Source: Ignavibacteriaceae bacterium (GTDB taxonomy: Bacteria > Bacteroidota > Ignavibacteria > Ignavibacteriales > Ignavibacteriaceae). From it: DNA of 36,413 bases. The DNA lies in the NCBI GenBank assembly GCA_013042995.1, contig JABDPB010000114.1, forward strand, positions 1 to 36,413, read 5' to 3'. The number at the start of each line of letters is the position of its first letter. The stretch's first letter is position 1. Below the pieces are notes generated by a model that saw only the letters and a program-made list of their open reading frames with translations, was not told where the DNA came from and did not search any database. Both the position numbers and the translations under genes were made by a program. Below, in pieces: positions 16,021-25,811 of the stretch.

Positions 16021-16425
16021 TTGGAAACAATAGGATTCTGGATAAGCCCGCTCTTACTTTTACCTGGCGCAGGAATGCTGGTAATGTCTACTTCGCAAAG
16101 GTTTAATCGTCTGCATGATGAAATTCATCATCTGCTGGAAGATAAACCTGAAATGAATACAGAAACATATCTTCATCTTTTAAAGAGGGCAAACTATTTT
16201 AGAAACTCTTTAGTGCTGCTATACGTTTCTATTTCATTCTTTGCTATTGCTGGATTAGTTGGTGGTATTACAAGTGGCATAATAAACTTTTCGTTCTATC
16301 TGACAGTTGGATTGACAATATTAGGAATTTGTTGTCTTGCTGCTGCAGCTCTTTTGCTTATTAAAGAATCAACTTTATCACTTGAAATATTAAAAATTCA
16401 TTTAAAAGACATTGACATTAAGTAA
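16021..16425 (+). CDS. DUF2721 membrane protein
   Basis: The 134-residue protein begins with a TTG codon; no upstream in-frame start is better. It matches the DUF2721 pattern: an N-terminal helix ending SPLLLLPGAGMLVMSTSQRFNRLHDEI, a charged stretch with LHLLKRANYFRNSLVLLYVSISFFAIAGLVGG, then a third helix (FYLTVGLTILGICCLAAAALLLI). Three membrane helices are predicted. The function of the family is unknown. It precedes the UPF0045 gene by 28 bp and the mrp operon, and may be co-transcribed with them. Confidence 0.8.
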   Translation: METIGFWISPLLLLPGAGMLVMSTSQRFNRLHDEIHHLLEDKPEMNTETYLHLLKRANYFRNSLVLLYVSISFFAIAGLVGGITSGIINFSFYLTVGLTILGICCLAAAALLLIKESTLSLEILKIHLKDIDIK

Positions 16426-16453
16426 TCATTTTGTAAACAAATAGAACTTTAAA

Positions 16454-16768
16454 ATGAACGTATTATTAGATTTATGTGTTGTGCCAATTGGTGTAGGGAT
16501 TTCAGTTTCCAAATATATTGCAGCCTGCGAACGAATTATTAATGAAGCTGGATTAAAACATGAAATGCATATGTACGGAACAAATATCGAAGGTGAATGG
16601 GATGATGTAATGGCTGCCGTAAAAAAATGCCATCAGGTTGTACACGAAATGGGTGCTCCAAGAATTTCCACAACTATTAGATTAGGAACACGAGTAGATA
16701 AAACTCAAACGATGGAGGACAAGTTAAAAAGCGTAAAGAAGAAACTATCAAATAATGTATCTGATTAA
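16454..16768 (+). CDS. MTH1187/UPF0045 family thiamine-binding protein
   Basis: The 104-residue ferredoxin-like protein matches UPF0045: LDLCVVPIGVGISVSKYIAACERII at the start, YGTNIEGEWDDVMAAVKKCHQ in the middle and the strand RISTTIRLGTRVDK before the C-terminal helix. Members form tetramers and bind thiamine or related compounds (structural work on MTH1187 and YkoF relatives). It lies 9 bp before mrpA, so it is probably in the same transcript; a functional link to ion transport is not known. Confidence 0.88.
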   Translation: MNVLLDLCVVPIGVGISVSKYIAACERIINEAGLKHEMHMYGTNIEGEWDDVMAAVKKCHQVVHEMGAPRISTTIRLGTRVDKTQTMEDKLKSVKKKLSNNVSD

Positions 16769-16777
16769 AGCCAGATT

Positions 16778-19078
16778 ATGCTGAATTTAATAATTATTGG
16801 TTTTTTTGCCTCTGCTTTTGCACCGCTTATTTATAAAAGAACAAAAAAATATTTTGGGTGGATTGCTGCATCCTTTCCACTTTACATGTTTATCAGCTTC
16901 ATTTTGAAATATAATGAAATAGCTTCTGGGAAGATTATAAAAGAAGCAATAAGCTGGATTCCCTCACTCGGTATAAATTTCTCCTTTCTACTTGATGGTT
17001 TGAGTTTAACCTTTGTATTAATCATTACACTAATCGGTACTGCTGTATTTCTATACGCTGGCAGTTACATGAAAAACTATGAGCATACAGGAAGGTTTTA
17101 TCTTTACATTGGCGTCTTTATGACATCGATGATCGGACTTGTACTATCTGACAATATGATTACCCTTTTTGTTTTCTGGGAATTAACAAGCATCAGCTCT
17201 TACTTATTAATTGGTTTCAATCATCATAAAGAGTCATCAAGAAAATCTGCTCTGCAAGCTTTACTTGTAACTGGTGGTGGTGGACTTGCATTGATGGCTG
17301 GATTAATTTTACTAGCACAGGTATCAGGAAGTTTTGAGATCTCAGCTTTATACGACATTCATGATAAAATAGTTAGTTCTAAACTTTATCCTGCTGTTGT
17401 TATCTTAATTCTATTAGGAGCGTTTACAAAATCCGCACAATTCCCTTTTCATTTCTGGCTGCCTAATGCAATGGAAGCTCCTACTCCGGTTAGTGCCTAT
17501 CTGCATTCTGCAACGATGGTAAAAGCCGGTATCTATTTAATTGCAAGATTTAACCACGCTATTGGTGGAACAGTGATATGGCAGGATACTATTCTTATTG
17601 CAGGGACAATAACAATGTTTATAGCAGCACTATTAGCTTTCAATCAAACAGATCTAAAAAAACTATTAGCTTACTCTACTTTGAGCGTGCTCGGCACATT
17701 AACAATGTTACTAGGAATAGGATCAAATCTGGCTATAAAAGCATTTTTTATTTTCCTTGTTGCACACTCACTTTATAAAGGAACTTTATTTCTTGTTGCA
17801 GGAATCTTTGATCACAAAACCGGAACACGAAATGTTTCAATGCTTGGTGGATTGAAAAAACTTCTTCCGGTTACAATGACTGCTGCCCTGCTTGCTTCCT
17901 TTTCTATGATGGGAATTATTCCTTTAGTGGGATTTATTGGTAAAGAAACTGTTTATTCTTCAATTTTAGAGGTTGAGAATTTTAGATTCCTTCTGCTCGC
18001 TCTAGCTGTAATATCAAATGCTTTTGTTGTAATGGTTACAATACTTGTAGGAATAAAACCGTTTTTTGGAAAGCTGCTCCCAACCCTAAAACCGCCTCAG
18101 GAAGCACCCGTTAAAATGTTAATTGGTCCAATTTTACTTGCAGTGTTCGGTTTGCTAACAGGATTATTTCCAAATGTCTTTATACAGAAACTTTTAGATC
18201 GATCAACTATCAGCATACTTGCTGAGGAGTTAGGAATTACTGTTAAGCTCTGGCATGGATTTAATTATGTTCTGCTGCTCAGCTTTGTAACACTATTGTT
18301 GGGAATAGGACTTTACTATTTCAGAAAACAAATTTTACAAATTCTTGAAAACCTCTCACTTTCAAACTATTTAAAACCATCTTTCTGGTATGAAAGAATT
18401 TTAAACGGGACTCTATCATTTGCAAGTCTTCAAACAAAAATTCTGCAGAACGGCTATTTACGTTACTATATAATTTTTATCATTATCACGACACTGGGAT
18501 TAACCGGTTATACATTATTTAAAATTTCAGGAATTGGTTCGCTTGATATTACAACTGACCTGACAATTTATGAACTGATCATAGGCATTATTATTATTGC
18601 TTCTACCTTTCTTGTTATTACGTCTGTTTCCAGATTGAAAGCTATTGTTGCAATTGGTGTTGTGGGATTTTGTATAGGTATAATTTTTATTCTTTACAGC
18701 GCTCCCGACCTGGCACTCACTACGTTTGCGATTGAAACTTTAACAGTAATTCTTTTTGTGCTGGTACTCTACAGACTTCCAAAATATTTACAATTCTCAA
18801 ATCCGGGCAGTAAAATCAGAGATGCAATTATTGCAGCAAGTGTTGGAATATTTATGACAATGATTGTGTTGCTGGTTACTGCTGGTGAAATGCAATCAGA
18901 GCTAAAAAAATATTTTGCAGAAGCAAGTCTGGCAGAAGGCAAAGGTAGAAATATTGTAAATGTAATTCTTGTTGATTTTCGGGCCATTGATACACTTGGA
19001 GAAATTACTGTTTTAGCTGTTGCTGCTATTGGCGTTTATGCTTTGCTTAAGCTAAGGTTAAAGGAGGGCGATAAATAA
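16778..19078 (+). CDS. mrpA: Mrp antiporter subunit A (with C-terminal MbhD/MbhE-like part)
   Basis: This is the largest subunit of the Mrp Na+/H+ antiporter, 766 residues, normal for MrpA. The first about 500 residues are a NuoL-like antiporter module: Glu135 in FVFWELTS, Lys218 in [14 protein letters not shown] and His243/Lys249 in [11 protein letters not shown] are the expected proton-path residues. The last about 170 residues form the MrpA-specific extension ([28 protein letters not shown] and [28 protein letters not shown]), homologous to the MbhD/MbhE proteins of hydrogenase complexes. The last base of its TAA stop region abuts the mrpB ATG (1-bp overlap). All seven mrp genes follow with overlaps or junctions, indicating one operon. 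Confidence 0.96.
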   Translation: MLNLIIIGFFASAFAPLIYKRTKKYFGWIAASFPLYMFISFILKYNEIASGKIIKEAISWIPSLGINFSFLLDGLSLTFVLIITLIGTAVFLYAGSYMKNYEHTGRFYLYIGVFMTSMIGLVLSDNMITLFVFWELTSISSYLLIGFNHHKESSRKSALQALLVTGGGGLALMAGLILLAQVSGSFEISALYDIHDKIVSSKLYPAVVILILLGAFTKSAQFPFHFWLPNAMEAPTPVSAYLHSATMVKAGIYLIARFNHAIGGTVIWQDTILIAGTITMFIAALLAFNQTDLKKLLAYSTLSVLGTLTMLLGIGSNLAIKAFFIFLVAHSLYKGTLFLVAGIFDHKTGTRNVSMLGGLKKLLPVTMTAALLASFSMMGIIPLVGFIGKETVYSSILEVENFRFLLLALAVISNAFVVMVTILVGIKPFFGKLLPTLKPPQEAPVKMLIGPILLAVFGLLTGLFPNVFIQKLLDRSTISILAEELGITVKLWHGFNYVLLLSFVTLLLGIGLYYFRKQILQILENLSLSNYLKPSFWYERILNGTLSFASLQTKILQNGYLRYYIIFIIITTLGLTGYTLFKISGIGSLDITTDLTIYELIIGIIIIASTFLVITSVSRLKAIVAIGVVGFCIGIIFILYSAPDLALTTFAIETLTVILFVLVLYRLPKYLQFSNPGSKIRDAIIAASVGIFMTMIVLLVTAGEMQSELKKYFAEASLAEGKGRNIVNVILVDFRAIDTLGEITVLAVAAIGVYALLKLRLKEGDK

Positions 19079-19494
19079 TGTTTTCAATTATTCTATCAAC
19101 TGCATCAAGATATCTTCTTCCTTTAATGCTGATATTTTCTTTCTTCCTTTTTTTACGGGGACACAATGAACCTGGTGGTGGATTTGTTGGTGGATTAGTG
19201 GCTGCTGCAGCTTATGCACTCTACTTAATTGCAAATGGAATTGAAGAAGCAAAACTATTATTAAGGGCTGAACCAATAAAACTTATAGCTTTAGGATTGT
19301 TTTTTGCCATTGTCAGTACTTTTCTTTCTTTAATGACAGGACAGGATTTTATGACTGGTATTTGGGCAAAAAATGAATTCCCTGTTATTGGAAAAGTTGG
19401 AACTCCTCTGCTTTTTGATCTTGGAGTATATTTTCTCGTACTTGGAATTGTTTTAAAGATCATTTTTTCACTTGCAGAGGAGGATAACAAATGA
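19078..19494 (+). CDS. mrpB: Mrp antiporter subunit B
   Basis: The 138-residue subunit has four membrane helices. The family motif is [26 protein letters not shown] (about 28-53), followed by [22 protein letters not shown] and [23 protein letters not shown]. It starts exactly where mrpA ends and overlaps mrpC by 4 bp (ATGA). It belongs to the membrane part of the Mrp complex and has no independent transport role known. Confidence 0.95.
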   Translation: MFSIILSTASRYLLPLMLIFSFFLFLRGHNEPGGGFVGGLVAAAAYALYLIANGIEEAKLLLRAEPIKLIALGLFFAIVSTFLSLMTGQDFMTGIWAKNEFPVIGKVGTPLLFDLGVYFLVLGIVLKIIFSLAEEDNK

Positions 19495-19856
19495 CTTTCC
19501 TTCTCGCAATACTTGTTGGCGTTCTTTACTCAGCAGGTATTTATATGATTCTCCGAAGGAGTCTTGTAAAAGTAATTATTGGATTGATCTTTTTGGGATA
19601 CGCAGCTAATCTTTTAATATTTGCTATCGGAAGAATCACGAAAGGAATTCCAGCCTTTATTCCTGCTGATTCTGAAAAATTAGTTGAACCTTTTGCTGAT
19701 CCACTCCCACAGGCATTGATTCTAACTGCAATTGTAATTGGATTTGGTGTTCAAGCATTTGCTATTGTTCTTTTCAAACGTGCTTATCAAACCGTCGGAA
19801 CAGATGATCTCGATGAGATGAAATCTACCGACGAACTTAAAGAGGATAAGCAATGA
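19491..19856 (+). CDS. mrpC: Mrp antiporter subunit C (NuoK-like)
   Basis: The 121-residue subunit has three helices and is related to NuoK of complex I. Seen are [29 protein letters not shown] in the first half and [30 protein letters not shown] in the second, both conserved in MrpC. The hydrophilic C-tail ([18 protein letters not shown]) is short. It overlaps mrpB and mrpD by 4 bp each. Confidence 0.95.
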   Translation: MTFLLAILVGVLYSAGIYMILRRSLVKVIIGLIFLGYAANLLIFAIGRITKGIPAFIPADSEKLVEPFADPLPQALILTAIVIGFGVQAFAIVLFKRAYQTVGTDDLDEMKSTDELKEDKQ

Positions 19857-21361
19857 ATTTAATAATTGTACTACCGATTATAGTTCCTCTTTTATTTGCG
19901 GTAATTATGCTCTTTTTCTGGAAAAATATTAAAGCGCATAAAATTTTAAATGTCATTGCATCTATTTGCTCGCTTGCTGTTGCTATAATACTTATTTCCA
20001 ATGTGAACACTCTCGGTATTTTAGCTTTACAGGTTGGCAGCTGGCAGGCACCATTTGGAATATCAATTGTTGCTGATCTGCTTACTTCAATTATGGTTTT
20101 AATAACTTCAGTTATTGGTTTAGCCACTGCTATTTATTCCCTGGGTTCTATGGATGAGCAACGTGAAAAGTTTTTTTACTATCCATTGCTTCAGTTTCTT
20201 TTAATGGGAATTAATGGGGCCTTTTTAACCGGAGACATATTCAACCTGTATGTTTGGTTTGAAGTAATGTTGATTTCATCTTTTGTCCTTTTAGCTTTGG
20301 GTGGGAAAAGAGAACAGCTTGAAGGAGCAATTAAATATGTTACCTTAAATCTACTTTCATCTGCAATCTTTCTTGCGGCAGTTGGAATCCTATATGGAAT
20401 TGTTGGAACTCTCAATATGGCAGACGTTGCTAGAAAAATTCCCTTCGTTGAAGAGAAGGAATTAGTTACTGTCGTATCATTCCTTTTTATGGTAGCTTTT
20501 GGAATTAAAGCAGCAGTCTTCCCTCTTTTCTTCTGGCTGCCCGCATCTTATCACACTCCACCAATTGCTGTTTCGGCAATCTTTGCAGGATTGCTTACAA
20601 AAGTAGGTGTATATGCTTTGATTAGAGTTTTCACATTAATTTTTATTCAGGACACAAATTTTACTCACACAGTGCTTCTCGTGATTGCAGGTTTTACGAT
20701 GCTTACCGGTGTGCTGGGTGCAGCTTCTCAAAATGATATGAGAAAAATTCTTTCATTCCATATTATCAGTCAGATTGGTTACATGATAATGGGTCTTGCT
20801 TTATTTTCACCTCTGGCAATTGCTGGAGCTATTTTTTACATAATTCATCATATAATTGTCAAAACTAATTTATTTCTTGTTAGTGGTGTTGTAGATAAAA
20901 TGAAAGGAAGCTTTAACCTCAAAAAAATAGGAGGACTTTATAGATACTATCCACTACTTGGATTATTATTTTTAATACCAGCTCTTTCGCTTGCAGGAAT
21001 TCCTCCGCTTTCTGGATTCTGGGCAAAGTTTGTTGTTATAAAAGCTGGTTTGGAAATTGATCAAGCACTCATAGTTATCGTAGCTTTAGTAGTTGGAATA
21101 CTTACTCTATTTTCAATGACAAAAATATGGAATGAAGCGTTCTGGAAAGATGATCCAAAAGGAAATGAAAACAAGATAATTGATTCCTTTTCTGCTATAA
21201 AACTATCAAAAAAAGTTTTAATGTTTAGCCCAATAATCATCCTGGCACTGATAACAATTATAATTGGTTTTAATGCTGAACCATTTTTTAACTTTGCTAA
21301 CAATGCTGCATCTCAACTATTAAATCCCAGTGAATATATTTCTAAAGTTTTAGGATTGTGA
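19853..21361 (+). CDS. mrpD: Mrp antiporter subunit D (NuoM/NuoN-like)
   Basis: The 502-residue antiporter-like subunit pairs with MrpA. Glu137 ([12 protein letters not shown]) and Lys219 ([15 protein letters not shown]) fall at the numbers of the essential residues studied in Bacillus MrpD, and [15 protein letters not shown] and [14 protein letters not shown] supply the helix-7/8 His and Lys residues. About 14 helices are predicted. It overlaps mrpC by 4 bp; its TGA shares a base with the mrpE ATG. Confidence 0.96.
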   Translation: MNLIIVLPIIVPLLFAVIMLFFWKNIKAHKILNVIASICSLAVAIILISNVNTLGILALQVGSWQAPFGISIVADLLTSIMVLITSVIGLATAIYSLGSMDEQREKFFYYPLLQFLLMGINGAFLTGDIFNLYVWFEVMLISSFVLLALGGKREQLEGAIKYVTLNLLSSAIFLAAVGILYGIVGTLNMADVARKIPFVEEKELVTVVSFLFMVAFGIKAAVFPLFFWLPASYHTPPIAVSAIFAGLLTKVGVYALIRVFTLIFIQDTNFTHTVLLVIAGFTMLTGVLGAASQNDMRKILSFHIISQIGYMIMGLALFSPLAIAGAIFYIIHHIIVKTNLFLVSGVVDKMKGSFNLKKIGGLYRYYPLLGLLFLIPALSLAGIPPLSGFWAKFVVIKAGLEIDQALIVIVALVVGILTLFSMTKIWNEAFWKDDPKGNENKIIDSFSAIKLSKKVLMFSPIIILALITIIIGFNAEPFFNFANNAASQLLNPSEYISKVLGL

Positions 21362-21837
21362 TGAAAAACCAATTTCTATTAAATATTCTTTTGGCAATTG
21401 CCTGGATGTTGTTAACAGGAGAATTAACCGTAGAAAATTTTATTGAAGGATTAATAATTGGTTACTTAATTCTTTGGATTTCTAAATCAGCTTTAGGCGG
21501 AACAAAATATTTTAAAAAAATTCCAAAAGCGATAGGTTTCTTTTTCTATTTCATAAAAGAATTAATTGTTGCAAATCTTAAAGTTGCTTTTGATATAGTA
21601 ACTCCAAAAGATTATATGCAACCCGGTATTATTGCCGTTCCGCTTGATGCTGAGACGGATATGGAAATTACTCTGCTCGCAAACCTGATTACTCTTACAC
21701 CCGGATCTCTCAGCCTCGATGTATCAAGAGATAAAAAAACATTATATGTGCACTCGCTTTATATTGAGGATGCAGATGAATTGAGAAAAATAATAAAGCA
21801 AGGATTAGAAAGAAAACTCCTTGAGGTACTAAGATGA
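21361..21837 (+). CDS. mrpE: Mrp antiporter subunit E
   Basis: The subunit of about 158 residues has two membrane helices at the start ([36 protein letters not shown]) followed by a soluble domain. [18 protein letters not shown] and [19 protein letters not shown] are typical of MrpE. ATG 21361 shares one base with the mrpD stop; a GTG three bases earlier (21358) is an alternative that would add one Met. It overlaps mrpF by 4 bp. Confidence 0.93.
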   Translation: MKNQFLLNILLAIAWMLLTGELTVENFIEGLIIGYLILWISKSALGGTKYFKKIPKAIGFFFYFIKELIVANLKVAFDIVTPKDYMQPGIIAVPLDAETDMEITLLANLITLTPGSLSLDVSRDKKTLYVHSLYIEDADELRKIIKQGLERKLLEVLR

Positions 21838-22106
21838 GTTTTCTTGAGATCGCGGTCAATATTTCAATTATTATGATTGGTTTATCACTTATTCTGATTT
21901 TTATCAGGCTTGCAATCGGACCAACAATAGAAGATCGAATAGTTGCGCTCGATCTTTTAGCTGCAAATGCAATTGGGTTTGTTGCAGTCTATGCTATTCA
22001 AAACAAAACAACAACATTTCTTGATGTGGGAATAATCGTTGCACTTCTTGCATTTCTAGGAACTGTTGCGTTTGCATACTACTTGGAAAGGAGAACAAGA
22101 AAATGA
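21834..22106 (+). CDS. mrpF: Mrp antiporter subunit F
   Basis: The 90-residue subunit has three helices. The conserved segment is RLAIGPTIEDRIVALDLLAANAIGFVAVYAI, with the Asp-Arg-Ile-Val-Ala-Leu-Asp core, followed by TTFLDVGIIVALLAFLGTVAFAYYLERR. It overlaps mrpE and mrpG by 4 bp each and belongs to the membrane domain of the Mrp complex. Confidence 0.95.
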   Translation: MSFLEIAVNISIIMIGLSLILIFIRLAIGPTIEDRIVALDLLAANAIGFVAVYAIQNKTTTFLDVGIIVALLAFLGTVAFAYYLERRTRK

Positions 22107-22462
22107 TGGAAGTTATCAGTGGGATAATTATTCTATTAGGTTCATTTTTTATTCTCGTTTCGGCAATTGGATTAATAAGAATGCCAGATTTATTCACACG
22201 TATGTCTGCAACCACAAAAGCTTCCACACTTGGAGTTGGACTTGTACTTCTTGGTACTGCATTATTCTGGCAGGACATCGGTATTTCTGCACGTGCAATA
22301 ATCATAGTTTCTTTCATCTTTTTAACAGCTCCGGTTGCTGCTCATATTATTGGAAGAGCTGCTTATTTTGACAAAGTTCCACTTTGGGACAAGACTAAAG
22401 TCGACGAACTCAAAGGTAGGTATGATGAAAAATCTCACGAACTAAAAAGTAAAGAGGATTAA
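22103..22462 (+). CDS. mrpG: Mrp antiporter subunit G
   Basis: The 119-residue subunit has three helices (GIIILLGSFFILVSAIGLI; GLVLLGTALFWQ; ARAIIIVSFIFLTAPVAAHIIGRAAY) and the signature LIRMPDLFTRMSATTKASTLG. It ends the mrp operon. The complete set A-G in canonical order shows a functional antiporter, driven by the proton gradient, for Na+ export and pH homeostasis. A 232-bp intergenic region follows. Confidence 0.95.
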   Translation: MMEVISGIIILLGSFFILVSAIGLIRMPDLFTRMSATTKASTLGVGLVLLGTALFWQDIGISARAIIIVSFIFLTAPVAAHIIGRAAYFDKVPLWDKTKVDELKGRYDEKSHELKSKED

Positions 22463-22694
22463 TTTATCTAAGACCACTTAGAATTAAAAATCACTAACCA
22501 CTGTATGGAAGTAAAACTATCAAAGTGGCTTTCAAACATCACTAGTTTGGTAAAATTTATAAATAGCCAGGCAGGGTTCTTCACTTAATAAATAAAATAG
22601 TTTTTCAATTAGCATCTGTTGCTAAACTTAGATTGAAATTATTCTAAGCTTACCCTATTTTAAATAGTACATTTCAACAAATCAGAGGAGAGCT

Positions 22695-23180
22695 ATGCAA
22701 AAGGGAGTATCATTCTTTTTAACAATTCTTTTTATCCTGCCGTTAATCCTTTTTTCTGTCGAAAGTAGTGCCCAAGAGATTGAGGAAAAGATGGTAGTAG
22801 TTAAGGGAACAGATGATTGGAAAAACACAAAGATTAAACTTTACCCCCAAGATAAAGTAACAATAAGAGCAAGCGGTCAGATTTGTTTTAGCAGTCAATA
22901 TTGTAACATTGCTAAAGTTGATGCTGACGGATGGGACAAAAACACTTATCAAGCTGATTGGCCGGGAGATTATGCTTATTGTTTTGATCCTCTACGGCAG
23001 GTAAACCACGCTGCATTGATTGGGAATGTAGGAAGTGATGATTTTTTCATTGGTAAAGATGCCAATTTCACAGGTAAAGATGGTGTCCTGTATCTTAGAG
23101 TGAATGATTGCTCACTCACAGGTGATTTCGGTAATTCTGGACAGTTTGAAGTTTTCATAAGCGTAAAACACTTTAAATAA
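22695..23180 (+). CDS. Secreted LecA/PA-IL-like lectin-domain protein
   Basis: The 161-residue product has a signal peptide (MQKGVSFFLTILFILPLILFSVESSAQ) and one beta-sandwich domain of about 125 residues. The pattern KLYPQDKVTIRASGQI, NHAALIGNVGSDDFFIGKD, GVLYLRVNDCSLTGDFGNSGQFEVFI resembles the galactose-binding LecA/PA-IL lectins and relatives. The calcium/sugar loop is recognisable (NDCSLTGDFGNSG versus ND-x-x-x-T-x-G-N-N-S-G in LecA) but has one extra residue and at least one ligand position differs, so sugar binding is not assured. Four Cys lie in the N-terminal and central parts and could form disulfides in the periplasm. The SD AGAGGAG precedes the ATG, and a hairpin terminator follows. 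Confidence 0.65.
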   Translation: MQKGVSFFLTILFILPLILFSVESSAQEIEEKMVVVKGTDDWKNTKIKLYPQDKVTIRASGQICFSSQYCNIAKVDADGWDKNTYQADWPGDYAYCFDPLRQVNHAALIGNVGSDDFFIGKDANFTGKDGVLYLRVNDCSLTGDFGNSGQFEVFISVKHFK

Positions 23181-23185
23181 AATTA

Positions 23186-23220
23186 AGGGGCTTGTCTTCT
23201 GTAAGTTAGACTAAGCCCCT
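23186..23220 (+). terminator. Hairpin terminator after the lectin gene
   Basis: AGGGGCTTGTCT (23186-23197) pairs with AGAC-T-AAGCCCCT (23208-23220), giving a 12-bp stem with one bulged T and a 10-nt loop. It begins 6 bp after the stop. The downstream U tract is weak (ACATTTTC), so efficiency is uncertain, but the GC-rich stem stands out from the AT-rich surroundings. Confidence 0.7.
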
Positions 23221-23292
23221 ACATTTTCAATTCAACTCTTCATATCTTTACAATCTACAATTAGAAAAAAACCAGAATATGAAAGGAAAAAA

Positions 23293-24039
23293 ATGTATAA
23301 AGTTGTTTTATTGCGCCACGGAGAAAGCACCTGGAATAAAGAAAATAGATTTACAGGATGGACAGATGTTGATCTATCGGAGAAAGGATTAAAAGAAGCT
23401 ACAGCTGCCGGCGAACTATTAAGAAAAGAAGGTTATACATTCGATCTTGCATACACTTCAGTACTTAAAAGAGCAATTAGAACATTGTGGATTACACTTG
23501 ATGAAATGGATTTAATGTGGATCCCGGTAATTCGTAACTGGCGATTGAATGAAAGACATTACGGTGCTTTGCAGGGTTTAAACAAAGCAGAAACAGCAAA
23601 AAAATTTGGCGATGATCAGGTAAAAATTTGGCGAAGAAGTTACTCAACACAACCACCTGCATTAGAAAAAACTGATGAAAGATATCCCGGCAAAGATCCA
23701 CGCTACCAAGATTTAACAGAAGATGAGCTACCATTAACAGAATGCTTAAAAGATACAGTTGCTCGTTTCGTTCCATACTGGGAGCACACAATTTCGAAAT
23801 CAATAAAAGAAGAGAAGAAATTAATAATTGCTGCACATGGAAACAGTTTACGTGCACTTGTTAAATATTTAGATGATGTTTCCGAAGATGAAATTGTTGG
23901 CTTAAATATTCCAACAGGCATTCCATTGGTTTATGAATTGGATGAAAATTTAAACTCTGTTAAAAGTTATTATCTCGGCGATCCCGAAGAAATTAAAAAG
24001 GCTGCCGCTGCAGTTGCAGCACAGGGTAAAGCAAAGTAA
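23293..24039 (+). CDS. gpmA: 2,3-bisphosphoglycerate-dependent phosphoglycerate mutase
   Basis: This glycolytic/gluconeogenic enzyme interconverts 3- and 2-phosphoglycerate. It is 248 residues long, the normal GpmA length. The phosphohistidine motif is LRHGESTWN with His9 and Arg8; Glu87 (NERHYG) and His182 ([11 protein letters not shown]) complete the active site. The [15 protein letters not shown] segment and the [11 protein letters not shown] region are typical of the dPGM branch. AAAGGA lies ahead of the ATG. The potassium channel gene starts 16 bp after its stop. Confidence 0.97.
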   Translation: MYKVVLLRHGESTWNKENRFTGWTDVDLSEKGLKEATAAGELLRKEGYTFDLAYTSVLKRAIRTLWITLDEMDLMWIPVIRNWRLNERHYGALQGLNKAETAKKFGDDQVKIWRRSYSTQPPALEKTDERYPGKDPRYQDLTEDELPLTECLKDTVARFVPYWEHTISKSIKEEKKLIIAAHGNSLRALVKYLDDVSEDEIVGLNIPTGIPLVYELDENLNSVKSYYLGDPEEIKKAAAAVAAQGKAK

Positions 24040-24055
24040 TTCAGTATAAATCATT

Positions 24056-25747
24056 ATGCAATTCTTCCCATCACAATTTACACACTTCGTAAGAAGCCGT
24101 TCTACGGTAAGAAATTTTAAAATCTTAATCAGGTTTATAATTGTGCTGGTTATCTTGATCATCATCTACAGCATCCTATTTCACTACATAATGGCTGCAG
24201 AAGGTCAAGACTTTAGCTGGATAACAGGATTCTATTGGACGTTAACCGTAATGTCTACACTAGGTTTTGGTGATATAACCTTTCATACTGATTTAGGACG
24301 AATCTTTTCTATAGTAGTTTTAGTTTCCGGTGTTTTCTTCTTACTAATTTTATTGCCCTTTACGTTCATACAATTCTTTTACGCACCATGGATGGAAGCT
24401 CAGAATGCTTCACGTGCCCCCAGAAAGTTGCCTGAGGGAACCACCGGTCACGTGATAATTACACACTATGGACCGGTAACGAGACATTTAATAAAAAAAC
24501 TGAAACAGTATAACTATTCTTATGTAGTGCTCTGTCCAGATTTAGAGGAAGCGCTCAAATTATCAGATATGGATGTAAGAGTTGTTGTTGGAGATCTTGA
24601 CGATCCGGAAACTTATCGCAAGATTTCAATAGAATCGGCCGCAATGGTTGTTACCACGCGAAGCGACATTGTAAACACAAATGTAGTGTCAACAATTAGA
24701 TCAATTTCTGAGACAGTGCCTATAATTTCTACAGTTACAGATCCTGCATCGATTGATATTTTAGAATTAGCAGGCAGTACTCACGTTCTTCGACTTGATG
24801 AAATGATGGGCCAGTTTCTTGCCCGCCGGACTACAGGTGGTAATTCTATGGCACATAAAATCGGGCAATTTGATTCATTGTTAATTGCAGAAGCAAATGT
24901 AGCCGGAACTCCATTAGTTGGAAAAACATTAAAGGAGAGTAAGCTTCGTCAATTAACAGGCCTAACAATCTCAGGAGCATGGGATCGTGGTGAATTCAAA
25001 ACTGCGCGACCTGAAATGAAGATTACACCCAATACAGTTTTAGTGCTTGCGGGTTCTGAACCGGAGATACGCAAGTACGACGAACTATTCTGTATTTATA
25101 ACACAAACTTGGAACCAGTTGTTGTAATAGGTGGTGGAAAAGTTGGGACAGCAACAAGTCTAGCCTTAGAAAAACGTGAGATCGATTACCGTGTTGTTGA
25201 AAGAAATCCTGAGCTAGTTCCGGATGATGATAGATTCATCTTAGGTAATGCTGCAGACCTTGAGATTTTAGAAAAAGCCGGGATTATGAAAGCCCCCACA
25301 GCTATTATTACAACACATGATGATGATACAAATATATACTTGGTAATCTATTGCCGGCGTCTTCGACCTGATATCCAGATTATTAGTAGAGCTACACTTG
25401 ATAGAAACGTAACAACTTTACATAGAGCAGGTGCAGATTTCGTGTTGTCATACGAATCGATGGGCGCTAATACTATGTTTAACCTTCTAAATCGAAGCGA
25501 TATTTTAATGTTAACAGAAGGATTAGATGTATTTAAAGTTAAACTTCCCTCATCCCTTATAGGTAAGACATTAGCAGAATCTGGAATAAGATCTAAGACT
25601 GGTTGCAGTGTTGTTGGTTTAGTTTCAGAGGAAAAAACACAATTCGAGCTCGATCCTTATTCACCACTATCCGCTAATACTGAAATTATTCTAATAGGAA
25701 GTATAGCTGATGAAAATCGTTTTCTGGATATTTTTGGAAACAGTTAA
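24056..25747 (+). CDS. Two-helix potassium channel with two RCK (TrkA) units
   Basis: The 563-residue protein is an inner-membrane K+ channel subunit. Helix 1 (about 23-46), pore loop (FYWTLTVMSTLGFGDITF, filter Thr68-Leu-Gly-Phe-Gly-Asp73) and helix 2 (82-108) are followed by two tandem TrkA-N/TrkA-C units: residues about 130-260 and 270-345, then 353-480 and 495-562. The second unit has an intact nucleotide-binding loop VVVIGGGKVGTATSLAL (Gly359-Gly364). In the first the loop is HVIITHYGPVTRHLI, with the glycine pattern lost, so it may not bind NAD(H) or ATP. This arrangement resembles Kch/GsuK-like channels with double RCK domains on one chain, where gating depends on ligand binding to the cytosolic ring. 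Confidence 0.88.
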   Translation: MQFFPSQFTHFVRSRSTVRNFKILIRFIIVLVILIIIYSILFHYIMAAEGQDFSWITGFYWTLTVMSTLGFGDITFHTDLGRIFSIVVLVSGVFFLLILLPFTFIQFFYAPWMEAQNASRAPRKLPEGTTGHVIITHYGPVTRHLIKKLKQYNYSYVVLCPDLEEALKLSDMDVRVVVGDLDDPETYRKISIESAAMVVTTRSDIVNTNVVSTIRSISETVPIISTVTDPASIDILELAGSTHVLRLDEMMGQFLARRTTGGNSMAHKIGQFDSLLIAEANVAGTPLVGKTLKESKLRQLTGLTISGAWDRGEFKTARPEMKITPNTVLVLAGSEPEIRKYDELFCIYNTNLEPVVVIGGGKVGTATSLALEKREIDYRVVERNPELVPDDDRFILGNAADLEILEKAGIMKAPTAIITTHDDDTNIYLVIYCRRLRPDIQIISRATLDRNVTTLHRAGADFVLSYESMGANTMFNLLNRSDILMLTEGLDVFKVKLPSSLIGKTLAESGIRSKTGCSVVGLVSEEKTQFELDPYSPLSANTEIILIGSIADENRFLDIFGNS

Positions 25748-25811
25748 AACTTATCTTCAGTTAATTGAATAAATTTAGAACGTTCAAAAATTAGTATGTA
25801 GGGGTGTATAA

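Noticed and set aside
22466-22648. Short inverted repeats TCTAAG/CTTAGA between mrpG and the lectin gene
   Set aside because: Six-bp arms in AT-rich sequence are expected by chance and no U tract or promoter elements fit.
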